Assembly (NCBI GenBank): GCA_905234595.1
Contig: CAJOID010000036.1
Coordinates: 1-45,124, forward strand
Reading direction: 5' to 3'
From: an uncultured Lachnospiraceae bacterium
GTDB taxonomy: Bacteria > Bacillota > Clostridia > Lachnospirales > Lachnospiraceae
DNA: 45,124 nt
The number at the start of each line of letters is the position of its first letter. Positions within the stretch are counted from its first letter, which is position 1. The notes beneath the pieces were generated by a model that saw nothing but the letters and a program-made list of their open reading frames with translations, made no database searches and was not told the origin of the DNA. Shown here in pieces: positions 1 through 8,946 of this stretch. The position numbers were made by a program, and so were the translations under genes.

Positions 1-1448
1 AGGTATACAGGTCTTGCTTCAAACTCGGATTTCATTATCCTGAATGACTCCTCGATTTCCCATCTGTCATGGTTTATCTTTGCTATGTCAGCAGGATCAT
101 CATCGAGGTTGGTGCATACGGCATAGAAACCGTCGTACCTTGATTCCTCAGCGATGGCTGTTTCGTCAAGCTCATACATTGCCCTGCTTGCGATCTCTCC
201 GTCGTTTGTAAATGGAGTCTTCTTTATGAATCTCTTTGCATCATTCTGTGAGCGCTTATCAGCTGAAGATGGCTTTTCAATAAGCTTTTTTGCTCTTTCT
301 ATCTGGCGGTTTCTTACAGTCTGCTGGTATTCCTTGTACTTAAGAGAGTAGGTAACAATAATGGTCTGGTCGAAGGTTATGTCTCGTTCTTCGTCATAGC
401 CCTCAATAAGTTTCTGCTTATAGAAAATCTTCTTTCTGTTTTCCGGAGTGTCCTCAAGCTCTGATATATCATATTTTTTCTTACTGCCTTCAAGCTCCCA
501 ACCTTTAGGGGCGAGACACCAGTCCTTTAAATCTGCTTTAAGCTTTTTTATCGACTGGGTAGTTATAAAGCTTCTTTCACCATAGTTGTTGAACTTCCTG
601 TTTGCGTCAGAAGAAAGCCCTGCATCGGTACATACGATAAACTTAGATAATTCAAAGTCACGCATTATCTGCTGCTCAAGAGGCTTTAAGGATAACTGTT
701 CATTCTGATTTCCAGGATTGATACAGAAAGCAAGAGGTATCCCTGATTTGTCCATGAATAGTCCCATCTGGACTATGGGGTTAGGACGATGTTCTTTACT
801 GGGGCCGTACTGCTTAAGTCCGTTTTCGCGTTCCATTTCAAAGAAGTAGTTTGTACAGTCATAGAAAAGAACGCCGGTATTTCTTTTTACAAGCTTTTTG
901 GATCGTTTGTAAAGCTCTGCCTGTATCATGTCGGAATTCTCAGAAAGTGTGGTAAGGGCACGGTATACCTGATGAAGTTCAAACTTTGGTTCCTCAATAA
1001 GGTCCTGCGATTGCTCATAACAGGAGAGCTTTGATGAGGGGAAGAGTATCCTTCCGTAGATGAGTCTTGAGAGTATGTTATCAAGATCATACTCAAAGGA
1101 ATTCTCTTTTTTTATCTTTTTGCAGATAGAAGGCAGACCAAGCTGATAATAGATCTGCTGCAGGAAAAGGTAGCCGGCATTAAAGGCAAGGCGTACATCT
1201 GCATCAACAACCTTGTCTGTGGATAGTGGTATCAGCACTTTGTGGTCAGAAGCAGCCTCTTCTTCATTCATGATACGGAGCTGTTCCTTAGCCCACGCAT
1301 CAACATCATCCACACCGTATGTTTCCCGGATTGATTTTTCTGTACCAAGCTTTTTGACTATTTCTGATGAATTCTTGCCATCCCTCCTGACCGATCTGAT
1401 GATGTAATAAGAAACTGCATTTTTAGATTTAACTTTGTTTAATCTCAC
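1..1448 (-). CDS. IS1634/IS4-type DDE transposase (3' end beyond window)
   Basis: Cut-and-paste transposase of an insertion sequence. Reading the minus strand from a GTG at 1448-1446, preceded by GGGAGGG about 7 bases away, gives an open frame that I checked at several points down to base 1 (about 482 codons, C-terminus missing). The RNase H-like DDE residues are visible: first Asp in VLFYDCTNYFFE, second Asp in FIVCTDAGLSSDAN, and the Glu in DRWEIEESFRIMKSEF, which fits the W/Y-x2-R-x3-E-x6-K signature of IS4-group enzymes. Family members of the IS1634 type are about 550-600 residues, so roughly 80-100 residues lie outside. The N-terminus (RLNKVKSKNAVSYYIIRSVRRDG) is typical of this group. 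It is the only minus-strand gene, consistent with insertion beside the signalling cluster. The frame looks intact, so the element could be active. Confidence 0.88.
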   Translation of the reverse strand, partial: MRLNKVKSKNAVSYYIIRSVRRDGKNSSEIVKKLGTEKSIRETYGVDDVDAWAKEQLRIMNEEEAASDHKVLIPLSTDKVVDADVRLAFNAGYLFLQQIYYQLGLPSICKKIKKENSFEYDLDNILSRLIYGRILFPSSKLSCYEQSQDLIEEPKFELHQVYRALTTLSENSDMIQAELYKRSKKLVKRNTGVLFYDCTNYFFEMERENGLKQYGPSKEHRPNPIVQMGLFMDKSGIPLAFCINPGNQNEQLSLKPLEQQIMRDFELSKFIVCTDAGLSSDANRKFNNYGERSFITTQSIKKLKADLKDWCLAPKGWELEGSKKKYDISELEDTPENRKKIFYKQKLIEGYDEERDITFDQTIIVTYSLKYKEYQQTVRNRQIERAKKLIEKPSSADKRSQNDAKRFIKKTPFTNDGEIASRAMYELDETAIAEESRYDGFYAVCTNLDDDPADIAKINHDRWEIEESFRIMKSEFEARPVY

Positions 1449-1533
1449 CGTAAGACCCTCCCCAATATCTAGTTCTATTATAACACAATACGGCATTACG
1501 GTATACAAGATTTTGAATTTTGCGTAAAAAAAT

Positions 1534-1593
1534 AACCCATTATTGGGTTTCAGCGATTTTGGGTGTCAAACTTCCGCCCGGGTTTATCCCGGG
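1534..1593. repeat. Two adjacent palindromes near the IS end
   Basis: AACCCA-ttat-TGGGTT (1534-1549) is a perfect 6-base inverted repeat, followed by CCCGGG-tttat-CCCGGG (1577-1593). They lie between the transposase start and the promoter of the response regulator. The first is probably inside the insertion sequence and the second at or just outside its boundary. The exact terminal inverted repeat cannot be set because the other end of the element is not in the window. Confidence 0.4.
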
Positions 1594-1600
1594 GATCGTT

Positions 1601-1630
1601 TTGTGTATCACCTGTCTCGAAATTTATGCT
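1601..1630 (+). promoter_or_regulatory. Possible sigma-A promoter for the signalling cluster
   Basis: TTGTGT (1601-1606), 18-base spacer, TATGCT (1625-1630), with a second A/T-rich TAAAAT just after it. It lies about 25 bases before the response regulator ATG. Since it is next to the insertion-sequence end, part of it could be supplied by the element. Confidence 0.4.
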
Positions 1631-1655
1631 AAAATAATAAATTGGGAGATAAGTT

Positions 1656-2363
1656 ATGCGAGTAGCGATTTGTGACGACAGTCAATTGGATGCAAAACGT
1701 ATAGAGTGGGCGCTTACGAATGTGAGCAATGATCTGGAGATAATCTATTTTTCATCCGGTCATGCGTTCATTGAAGCGGTAGAGGGCGGCGAAGAGTATG
1801 AAGTCGTCTTTCTGGACATATATATGCCGGGTGAGAACGGTGTGGATGTGGCTGAGCGTATCAGGGATCTGCTGCCTCAGATTGGTATCATTTTCTCTAC
1901 ATCCAGTCCCGATCATGCCGTCGAGGCATTTAAGGTCCAGGCAGTGGACTATCTGATCAAGCCCAGTACAGAGCTTGATATCATCAAGGCATTTACCAGA
2001 GTGGGCCTGTCTGCCGACAGGAGGGCGAATACCGTTCTGATCAAAGCCGGTGGAGAGATTCTGGTCTTCAATCAGGCGGAAGTGGCGCGTATAGAGAGCG
2101 ATAAGCACTATACGCATATCATTACGTCCGATGGCACCGACACTACTCTGCATATGAATTATTCCGATGTGGCAGCCAAGTTTAAGCGTGGTTTCATGCA
2201 GGTTAAACGGGGGCTGACAGTCCGCATGGATCAGATAAGCCGTATCAGCGGGGATGTAGTGCATATGTCTGACGGTCTTGAGTTCAAGATGAGCCGTGAC
2301 CGTAAGGACGAGCTGATACGTATGTATCTCGGATACATGGAGGGAGAGGCCTCAGAGAGGTGA
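1656..2363 (+). CDS. LytTR-family response regulator
   Basis: DNA-binding response regulator of 235 residues. Residues 1-120 are a receiver domain: acidic pair in CDDSQLD, phospho-acceptor Asp54 in VVFLDIYMPGENG, a T/S-rich strand (IIFSTSSPD) and the conserved Lys in VDYLIKP. Residues about 135-230 form a LytTR DNA-binding domain (ILVFNQAEVARIESDKHYTH, then VKRGLTVRMDQISRI). Regulators of this AgrA/LytR class usually bind direct repeats upstream of targets. The ATG has GGGAGAT 6-7 bases upstream. A sensor gene begins 10 bases after the stop, so it is probably the output partner of the kinase that follows, although LytTR regulators more often pair with HPK10-type kinases than with hybrid kinases. 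Confidence 0.9.
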   Translation: MRVAICDDSQLDAKRIEWALTNVSNDLEIIYFSSGHAFIEAVEGGEEYEVVFLDIYMPGENGVDVAERIRDLLPQIGIIFSTSSPDHAVEAFKVQAVDYLIKPSTELDIIKAFTRVGLSADRRANTVLIKAGGEILVFNQAEVARIESDKHYTHIITSDGTDTTLHMNYSDVAAKFKRGFMQVKRGLTVRMDQISRISGDVVHMSDGLEFKMSRDRKDELIRMYLGYMEGEASER

Positions 2364-2373
2364 CCGGCAGTTT

Positions 2374-3423
2374 ATGAAGAGCCGCAGACATATACCGGTT
2401 ATTATATTTGTGTCTCTGATGCTTCTGATAGTCACCTCCATGAACACATGGATGGTTTTCAGACAGACCAGACAGCAGACCAGAGATACCGGCATCTATC
2501 AGCTTGAGATGATCAGTGGTGAGCTGGAGCGGACCATCAGCCAGGCCGGGGTTCTGACCATGGAACTGGCCATGGCAGCCAGAGAGTACCTGGACGATGA
2601 GCAGGCGCTTGAAGCGTTTATGTATGAGAGCAAGGCTGAACTGGTGGCAGGCTCTTCGGGTGCTTTCAATATGTATATCGCGGGCACGGGCTTCTCCGTT
2701 TTTCCTGATTTCGATATGCCCGATGATTATATTCCCACTGAGCGTGTATGGTATATCGGTGCAAAGAAGACACCGGGCCGAACCTATGTGTCACCTCCGT
2801 ATCAGGATGCGATGACGGGTGACATCTGTTATACAGTATCTGTCATGCTGGGTGACGGTGATGTCGTACTCGGTGTCGACTATACGATGGAGACCATCCA
2901 GGCACATATCGAGCAGATGTATCAGGACGGCTCACACAATGCCGTGATCGTGACTGATGAAGGCATCATAGCCGGATGCTCCGACCAGTCACTGATAGGC
3001 ACCAAGCTGACATCCACGCTGCCTGATTATACTGCCATATGGTCACTGGCCAGGAACACTGATGACGTGGCTACATCCAGGATCAAGGCCGATCACCTGT
3101 ATGATAATCTCTTTGCCACGCAGTCGGGTAACGGATGGTATCTGATCGTCAGCGAGAGCGACTGGGATATGTACAGCGGGTCCTATACCCAGCTGGTGGT
3201 CACAATCACTCTGTCGGTGATGCTTTTTGCCATAGTGATCATCCTGTATGTACAGGCGGTACGGAGCCGTAAGAGTGCCGAGGATGCTCTGGCTTCCAGG
3301 GATGAATCTCTCTCGGGTATCACTGCGGAACTGAAGCAGTCGCTGATTCGTATCCTGAACAGTTCCAGTGCGGATAATACAGACAGCATATATGACTACA
3401 GAGCCGAACTGGCCCGTATATAG
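2374..3423 (+). CDS. dCache sensor module, N-terminal part of a hybrid histidine kinase (ends at in-frame TAG)
   Basis: Membrane sensor of 349 residues. TM1 is at about residues 8-28 and TM2 at about 272-294; between them is an extracytoplasmic dCache_1-like domain with the characteristic ERVWYIGAKK...YVSPPYQDAMTGD segment that usually binds small ligands. After TM2 comes a short coiled segment where a HisKA dimerisation/phosphotransfer helix is expected. In homologues this reads roughly MSHEIRTP; here it is ITAELKQS, so the acceptor His is Ala318 and the Pro is Ser. The frame stops at TAG 3421-3423, and the next codons in the same frame (AAGVNLLSLINSILDFSKIE) continue the normal kinase sequence. 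The TAG most simply replaces a CAG Gln. The product as it stands would be a sensor without a catalytic domain. Confidence 0.8.
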   Translation: MKSRRHIPVIIFVSLMLLIVTSMNTWMVFRQTRQQTRDTGIYQLEMISGELERTISQAGVLTMELAMAAREYLDDEQALEAFMYESKAELVAGSSGAFNMYIAGTGFSVFPDFDMPDDYIPTERVWYIGAKKTPGRTYVSPPYQDAMTGDICYTVSVMLGDGDVVLGVDYTMETIQAHIEQMYQDGSHNAVIVTDEGIIAGCSDQSLIGTKLTSTLPDYTAIWSLARNTDDVATSRIKADHLYDNLFATQSGNGWYLIVSESDWDMYSGSYTQLVVTITLSVMLFAIVIILYVQAVRSRKSAEDALASRDESLSGITAELKQSLIRILNSSSADNTDSIYDYRAELARI

Positions 3424-3432
3424 GCGGCGGGA

Positions 3433-4743
3433 GTGAACCTGCTGTCTCTCATCAACAGCATACTGGATTTCTCCAAGATAGAGGACGGCAAGATGGAGAT
3501 CATTCCCGTCAGGTATGATCTGGCCACTGTCGTAAATAACCTCGTGAATTCCATAGCACAGAGAGCCAAAGATAAATCGCTTGACCTTTCGGTCAATGTG
3601 GATGAGGGACTGCCTACGGTTCTGTACGGCGATGACCTGCGTATATCACAGGTTGTCATGAACCTGCTTATCAACGCTGTCAAGTATACGGACAGAGGCT
3701 CTGTGTCGCTGAACGTGAGTGAAGACCGCAGAGAGAACAATTCGGTTTACATAACATATAAAGTATCCGACACGGGCATAGGTATCCGTAAGGAGGATAT
3801 GGATAAGCTCTTCGGTTCGTTCGAGAGGATCGAGGAGACACGCAACAGAAATATAGAAGGTACCGGACTCGGCATGTCCATAGTGACGAGGCTGCTCGAC
3901 AGGATGGATAGCTCACTCAATGTGGAGAGCGTGTACGGCGAGGGCTCGGAGTTCTCTTTTGTCATCAGGCAGGATATCGTGGATCCTCATCCGGTCGGAG
4001 ATTACCGGAAGCGTCTGGGTATCACCGAATACACAGGCAGCCAGACGCATCCGTATGTGACCGGCGCCAAAGTGCTCGTGGTGGATGATAACGAGATGAA
4101 CTTAAAGGTCGCTGCGGGGCTGCTTAAGCTAAACGGCATCAAACCGAATCTCGCATTCTCCGGTGCCGAAGCCATAGAACGTATGAAGGAGACTCCGTAT
4201 GATCTCGTTTTCCTGGATCATATGATGCCGGAGATGGACGGCATGGAGACTCTTAAGATCTTAAAAGAGAATGATCTGATCCCCAAGGGATGTGCGGTCA
4301 TTGCGCTTACCGCCAATGCGGTAGTCGGGGTCGGAGACCTGTATCTCAATGCCGGATTCAGTGATTATCTGTCTAAGCCCATAGATGTGGAGAGGCTTGA
4401 GGATAAGCTGGTCAAGTTCCTGCCCGCCGAAATGATAGAGATGAGAAATGCGGATACCGGAGAAGACGGCGGAGACAGAGGCCTGTATGCGGAACTTCTG
4501 TCGGATTATGCGGGTGAGTATGAGGACAGGCGTACCAAGCTCGGAGAGTATCTGAAGAGCGCCAATGTCAAGAAATACCAGATCCAAGTGCATTCGCTCA
4601 AATCCACTTCCCTGACGATAGGTGCGGAGGAGATGTACGCTGATGCCAAGCGTATGGAGGAGGCAGCGGCAGCAGGCGACATACCGTATATGGACGCACA
4701 TCACGACGAACTCATGAGCAGATATGCGGCTCAGGTTCTGTAA
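3433..4743 (+). CDS. HATPase-REC-HPt half of the hybrid histidine kinase
   Basis: Same frame as the sensor just upstream, resuming after a TAG. The GTG at 3433 is the first possible start, but the ribosome site (GGCGG/GGGAG nearly touching GTG) is poor, so translation would need reinitiation or readthrough. Content of the 436 residues: end of the HisKA helix (NLLSLINSILDFSKIEDGKMEI), a complete HATPase_c domain (N box NLLINAVKYTDRG, G1 DTGIGI, G2 GTGLGMSIV), a receiver domain with Asp262 in LVFLDHMMPEMDG, and a C-terminal HPt domain with His387 in QVHSLKSTSLTIGA. All visible catalytic residues of these three domains are kept, which argues against long-standing decay. The HPt could pass phosphate to the receivers of neighbouring proteins. 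It may be the remains of one gene spanning 2374-4743. Confidence 0.8.
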   Translation: MNLLSLINSILDFSKIEDGKMEIIPVRYDLATVVNNLVNSIAQRAKDKSLDLSVNVDEGLPTVLYGDDLRISQVVMNLLINAVKYTDRGSVSLNVSEDRRENNSVYITYKVSDTGIGIRKEDMDKLFGSFERIEETRNRNIEGTGLGMSIVTRLLDRMDSSLNVESVYGEGSEFSFVIRQDIVDPHPVGDYRKRLGITEYTGSQTHPYVTGAKVLVVDDNEMNLKVAAGLLKLNGIKPNLAFSGAEAIERMKETPYDLVFLDHMMPEMDGMETLKILKENDLIPKGCAVIALTANAVVGVGDLYLNAGFSDYLSKPIDVERLEDKLVKFLPAEMIEMRNADTGEDGGDRGLYAELLSDYAGEYEDRRTKLGEYLKSANVKKYQIQVHSLKSTSLTIGAEEMYADAKRMEEAAAAGDIPYMDAHHDELMSRYAAQVL

Positions 4744-4791
4744 GTGTCCGAAATAGTGGGAGCAAACAGTACACAGTAGAGGAGAAATCGG

Positions 4792-7170
4792 GTGGCAGAC
4801 TGGATCATAGTGGTAGATGACGACATAGCCAATCTCAAGATGGCCGGTCATATATTGAGCAAGAACGGTATGCGTGTTACGGCTCTCAAGTCGGGTACGC
4901 TGCTGATCGATTATGTCAGGAAACACGGTTTGCCCGATATGGTCCTCCTTGACATACTTATGCCGGATATGGACGGGTTCGAGACCCTCATACATCTGAG
5001 AGAGTATGAAAAGGAGACCGATCACCAGCCTACACCGGTCGTGTTCCTGACCGCCGACGAAGATAAGAGTGTTGAGATGCGCGGGTTCCAGATGGGCGTG
5101 TCCGACTTCGTGCGTAAGCCTTTTGATCCGGATGTCCTGACTCAGAGGATCATCCATATCATAGCGGACAACCGCAAGATCATGAACATCACGGAGGAGG
5201 CCACCAAAGACGGCCTGACGGGGTTCCTGAACAAGGAGTCCACCAGAGACCGTATCGAAGCCATGGTCAAAAACGACACCGGCGCTCTGTGCATGATCGA
5301 CCTGGATTCATTCAAACTGGTCAATGATATATACGGTCATGAGATGGGAGACCGTGTGCTCGTCAGATTCTCCGAGATCGTCAATGCACATATGGGCGAA
5401 GGCAGTGTGTGCGGACGTATAGGCGGAGATGAATTCCTGATGTTCGGCCTGAACATGCGTCGCGAGAGCGATATAAGTGCGTTCAGCAAAGCTGTTAATG
5501 ATGAACTTGTGGCTGCTGCCAGACAGCTCATGGGAGAGGATATGCGTATCCCTCTGGGCGCTTCGATCGGTGCCGTATCGGTTCCCCAGCAGGGTACTGA
5601 TTACGACGACCTGTTCTCAATGGCAGATAAGACTCTCTACCTCGTCAAAGACAGAGGCAAGCACGGCTATGCGATGTACCGGGATGAAACCGAGGATTCG
5701 CTGTCCGGCGGCGTCCGTGACATGGACTTAAAGACCGTCAGCAAGCTCCTCGAGGAGAGATCCATTCCCCAGAGCGTCATGTGGATGGGGCGTGAGGCTT
5801 TCTCAAACGTGTACAGGTATATGATGAGATACCTGGAACGGTATGATGTGTATGCGTATAAAGTGCTGTTTACGCTTCATTTCACTGATGATGACATCAG
5901 TATTAATCTCAGGGACCGTGTTATAGAGGCACTTAGGGATGTGATCAAGGTTTCGCTCAGAAACAGTGATATCATGGTTCAGATCAGCACCGAACAGTTC
6001 TTTCTGCTGCTGCCCGAATTAAGTCCCGAGCATGTGGACAGAGTCATAGGCCGTATGGTCAATGCCTGGGATAAGAACGAGCTCAGTGCGAATACGGAAC
6101 TCAAATACGAGTATTCCGGAGCCACCAGCGGCGATAACGGCCGTCAGTATGCGCCGGGCGGAGGGTATCATATAGTCGTGGTCGATGATGACGGGACCAA
6201 TCTCAAGATGGCCGAGCATATCCTTGCACAGGAAGGCATGCAGGTGACCTGTCTCAGGTCCGGTCAGGCACTGCTTGACTATGTGCAGGAGAATGACCCC
6301 ACGCTCATTCTGCTCGATGTAAATATGCCTCAGATGGACGGGTTCGAGACCATGCAGCGCCTCACATCCAAGGGAGGCCGGGTATCACGCATCCCTGTCA
6401 TATTCCTGACGGGAACGGATGATGACAGCACCGAAACTCACGGATTCGCCATGGGTGCGATGGATTTCATACGTAAGCCCTTTGTACCGGAGATCCTGAT
6501 AGTCAGAGTCAGACATGCGATAGAGCTCATCAGACTTCAGAACAGCCTGAAGACCGAAGTCAGTGAGAAAGTCGAAGAGAACGAGCGTCTCTCGATGCAT
6601 ATAATCCAGGCTCTGGCGGCTTCGATAGATGCCAAGGACAAATACACGAGCGGTCATTCCGGACGTGTGGCCGAATACTCCAAGGAGATATCAGCCAGAT
6701 ACGGATATGACTATGACTCCCAGAACAATATCTATATGATGGCTCTGCTGCACGACGTAGGTAAGATCGGCGTGCCCGATCATGTCATCAACAAGCAGGG
6801 CAAGCTGACCGACGATGAGTATGAGCAGATCAAGAAGCATCCGGAGCTGGGTGACCAGATACTTAAGAAGATCATCGAGATGCCGGGTCTGTGTACCGGT
6901 GCGAGATGGCATCACGAGAGATATGACGGTCAGGGATATCCCGACGGGCTCTCGGGCGGCGCCATTCCCGAAGCTGCCCGTATCATAGCCGTGGCCGATG
7001 CATATGATGCCATGAGCAGCCGCAGGAGCTACCGTGACGTCATGCCCCAGGCCAAGGTGCGTGCAGAGATAGAGAGATGCCGCGGGACTCAGTTTGACCC
7101 TGTATTTGCCGATATCATGCTGTCCATGATAGATGATGATCCGGAATACAGAATGAGAGAAGATTATTGA
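4792..7170 (+). CDS. REC-GGDEF-degenerate GGDEF-REC-HD-GYP cyclic-di-GMP signalling protein
   Basis: Cytoplasmic protein of 792 residues predicted to make and break cyclic di-GMP. GTG start at 4792 with GAGGAG 7 bases upstream. REC1, residues 1-122 (Asp54 in VLLDILMPDMDG). GGDEF domain, about 140-300, with an intact GGDEF at 211-215; the RxxD inhibitory site normally just before it is absent (GEGSVCGRI). Residues about 310-445 resemble a second, catalytically dead cyclase fold (SDIMVQISTEQFFLLLPEL where ..RIGGDEF.. would lie). REC2, about 460-575 (Asp509). HD-GYP phosphodiesterase, about 600-785, with His654-Asp655 in LLHDVGKIG and GYP at 715-717. It follows the hybrid kinase by 48 bases, so the two receivers are plausible phosphate acceptors from its HPt domain. 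Which activity dominates cannot be told from sequence. Confidence 0.88.
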   Translation: MADWIIVVDDDIANLKMAGHILSKNGMRVTALKSGTLLIDYVRKHGLPDMVLLDILMPDMDGFETLIHLREYEKETDHQPTPVVFLTADEDKSVEMRGFQMGVSDFVRKPFDPDVLTQRIIHIIADNRKIMNITEEATKDGLTGFLNKESTRDRIEAMVKNDTGALCMIDLDSFKLVNDIYGHEMGDRVLVRFSEIVNAHMGEGSVCGRIGGDEFLMFGLNMRRESDISAFSKAVNDELVAAARQLMGEDMRIPLGASIGAVSVPQQGTDYDDLFSMADKTLYLVKDRGKHGYAMYRDETEDSLSGGVRDMDLKTVSKLLEERSIPQSVMWMGREAFSNVYRYMMRYLERYDVYAYKVLFTLHFTDDDISINLRDRVIEALRDVIKVSLRNSDIMVQISTEQFFLLLPELSPEHVDRVIGRMVNAWDKNELSANTELKYEYSGATSGDNGRQYAPGGGYHIVVVDDDGTNLKMAEHILAQEGMQVTCLRSGQALLDYVQENDPTLILLDVNMPQMDGFETMQRLTSKGGRVSRIPVIFLTGTDDDSTETHGFAMGAMDFIRKPFVPEILIVRVRHAIELIRLQNSLKTEVSEKVEENERLSMHIIQALAASIDAKDKYTSGHSGRVAEYSKEISARYGYDYDSQNNIYMMALLHDVGKIGVPDHVINKQGKLTDDEYEQIKKHPELGDQILKKIIEMPGLCTGARWHHERYDGQGYPDGLSGGAIPEAARIIAVADAYDAMSSRRSYRDVMPQAKVRAEIERCRGTQFDPVFADIMLSMIDDDPEYRMREDY

Positions 7171-7214
7171 TAAGTAGATAAAGAAACACTATAAAAATAC
7201 AGAGAGGTGAAAAA

Positions 7215-8933
7215 ATGATCAGAGACAATAAGATTTATCTGGGGATGGCAGACGGCGAGAGAGTCGAGTTCGACTTAAAGATGGCTAACCGCCACGGACT
7301 AATCGCAGGTGCTACCGGTACCGGTAAGACCGTGAGCCTGAAGGTGATAGCCGAGAGCCTGTCCGATGCGGGAGTTCCCGTATTCATGGCTGACGTCAAA
7401 GGTGACCTGGCAGGCATGTGCGAACCCGGTGAGGACAAGGAATTCGTCAAAGCCAAGAAGGACGCTTTCGGACTCGAAGAGCAGGGTTTCTCTTTCAAGG
7501 GTTATCCCGTAAACTTCTGGGATGTGTACGGTAAAGGCGGAATGCCTCTACGCACAACCGTATCCGAGATGGGCCCGCTGCTCATGTCCAGAATACTGGG
7601 CCTGACCGATACACAGGCCGCCGTTCTGACCGTAGTATATAAGATAGCCGATGATAACAATCTGCTCCTGATCGATACCAAGGATCTAAAGGCCATGCTC
7701 GCATATGTTGAGGAGAATGCCGCAGACTTTGCCATGGAATACGGTAATATGTCCAAGCAGAGCCTGGCTGTCATCGTCAGAGCAGTAGTGGCACTGGAGA
7801 GCCAGGGCGGAGAGCAGTTCTTCGGAGAACCGGCTCTGGATATCAGCGACTGGCTGACCACCAACTTCGACGGCAAGGGCATGATACAGGTCCTGGATGC
7901 CAGAGATCTGGTGAATTCTCCCGCCATGTACTCCACTTTCCTGCTGTGGATGATATCCGAACTGTATGAGACTCTCCCCGAGGTCGGAGACCTGGAGAAG
8001 CCCAGGATGGTATTCTTCTTCGATGAAGCACATCTCCTGTTCGACAGCGCTTCCAAAGCTCTGCTTGAGAAGATCGAGCAGATCGTGAAGCTGATCAGAT
8101 CCAAGGGTGTGGGCATATTCTTCGTAACACAGTCACCCAAGGATGTACCCGATGCCATCCTCGCCCAGCTGGGTAACAAGGTTCAGCATGCTCTTCATGC
8201 TTATACACCTGCCGAGACCAAGGCAGTTAAGCAGGCAGCCGAGTCATTCCGCGCCAATCCCGCTTTTGACACATATGATACTCTCATCAATCTCGGAATA
8301 GGTGAGGCGCTCGTATCCACGCTCGAGGCCGACGGTGTACCTACGATAGTCCAGAAGACATCCATACTGCCTCCCCAGTCATCAACGGGAGCAATTGATG
8401 ATTCCGTGAGAAAGCAGATGATCGAGTCCGGTTCTCTGTTCAAGAGATATAACGATTTCTTCGACAGGGATTCCGCATATGAGTTCCTGACCAGGAGAAA
8501 TATGGAAGCTCAGGCTGAGGCAGACAGGCTCCGTGCCGAGGCAGATGCCAAGAAGCAGGCTGAGATAGAGGCTAAGGAAGCCGAGAAGAAAGCAGCCGAG
8601 GAAGCCAAAAACGCAGAGAAGGAAGCCGCAGCCGCTGCAAAGCAGGCAGAGAAGGAAGCCGCAGCCGCAGCCAGACAGGCAGAGAAGGAAGCAGCCCAGG
8701 CAGAGAAAGAAGCCCTGGCAGCTCAGAAAGCAGCTGAAAAAGAGGCTGCAGCCAAGAAAAAGAAAGTTAAGAACGTCGTATCAAGCACCGCAGGAAGTGC
8801 GGGCGGTACCGTGGGCCGTGAGATCGGTAATGCTCTGGGCAGCGCCGTAGGCGGCAAGTTCGGTAAGAAGATCGGCGGTAACGTAGGTGCAACTCTCGGC
8901 AGAGGAATCCTGAAGACACTGTTCTCGCTGTGA
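7215..8933 (+). CDS. DUF853/YjgR-type HerA-like ATPase
   Basis: ATPase of 572 residues of the DUF853 family, related to the HerA/FtsK DNA-translocase group; the cellular role of the family is not established. The N-terminus carries a Walker A GATGTGKT (residues 32-39) and a Walker B ending in FFFDEAHLLFD (about 266-276), followed by the sensor-like IFFVTQSPKD. Residues about 430-520 are an Ala/Glu/Lys-rich coiled coil with repeated AEKEAAAAAKQ-like units. The tail is Gly-rich (GREIGNALGSAVGGKFGKKIGG), a pattern familiar from YjgR proteins. ATG is preceded by GAGAGGTG. Neighbouring genes give no clear functional hint. Confidence 0.85.
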   Translation: MIRDNKIYLGMADGERVEFDLKMANRHGLIAGATGTGKTVSLKVIAESLSDAGVPVFMADVKGDLAGMCEPGEDKEFVKAKKDAFGLEEQGFSFKGYPVNFWDVYGKGGMPLRTTVSEMGPLLMSRILGLTDTQAAVLTVVYKIADDNNLLLIDTKDLKAMLAYVEENAADFAMEYGNMSKQSLAVIVRAVVALESQGGEQFFGEPALDISDWLTTNFDGKGMIQVLDARDLVNSPAMYSTFLLWMISELYETLPEVGDLEKPRMVFFFDEAHLLFDSASKALLEKIEQIVKLIRSKGVGIFFVTQSPKDVPDAILAQLGNKVQHALHAYTPAETKAVKQAAESFRANPAFDTYDTLINLGIGEALVSTLEADGVPTIVQKTSILPPQSSTGAIDDSVRKQMIESGSLFKRYNDFFDRDSAYEFLTRRNMEAQAEADRLRAEADAKKQAEIEAKEAEKKAAEEAKNAEKEAAAAAKQAEKEAAAAARQAEKEAAQAEKEALAAQKAAEKEAAAKKKKVKNVVSSTAGSAGGTVGREIGNALGSAVGGKFGKKIGGNVGATLGRGILKTLFSL

Positions 8934-8946
8934 TCTGCTTATTTTG

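Noticed and set aside
3421-3423. TAG read as pyrrolysine
   Set aside because: No pylT-like tRNA or pyl genes in the window and no precedent at this site of a histidine kinase; a CAG-to-TAG change is simpler.
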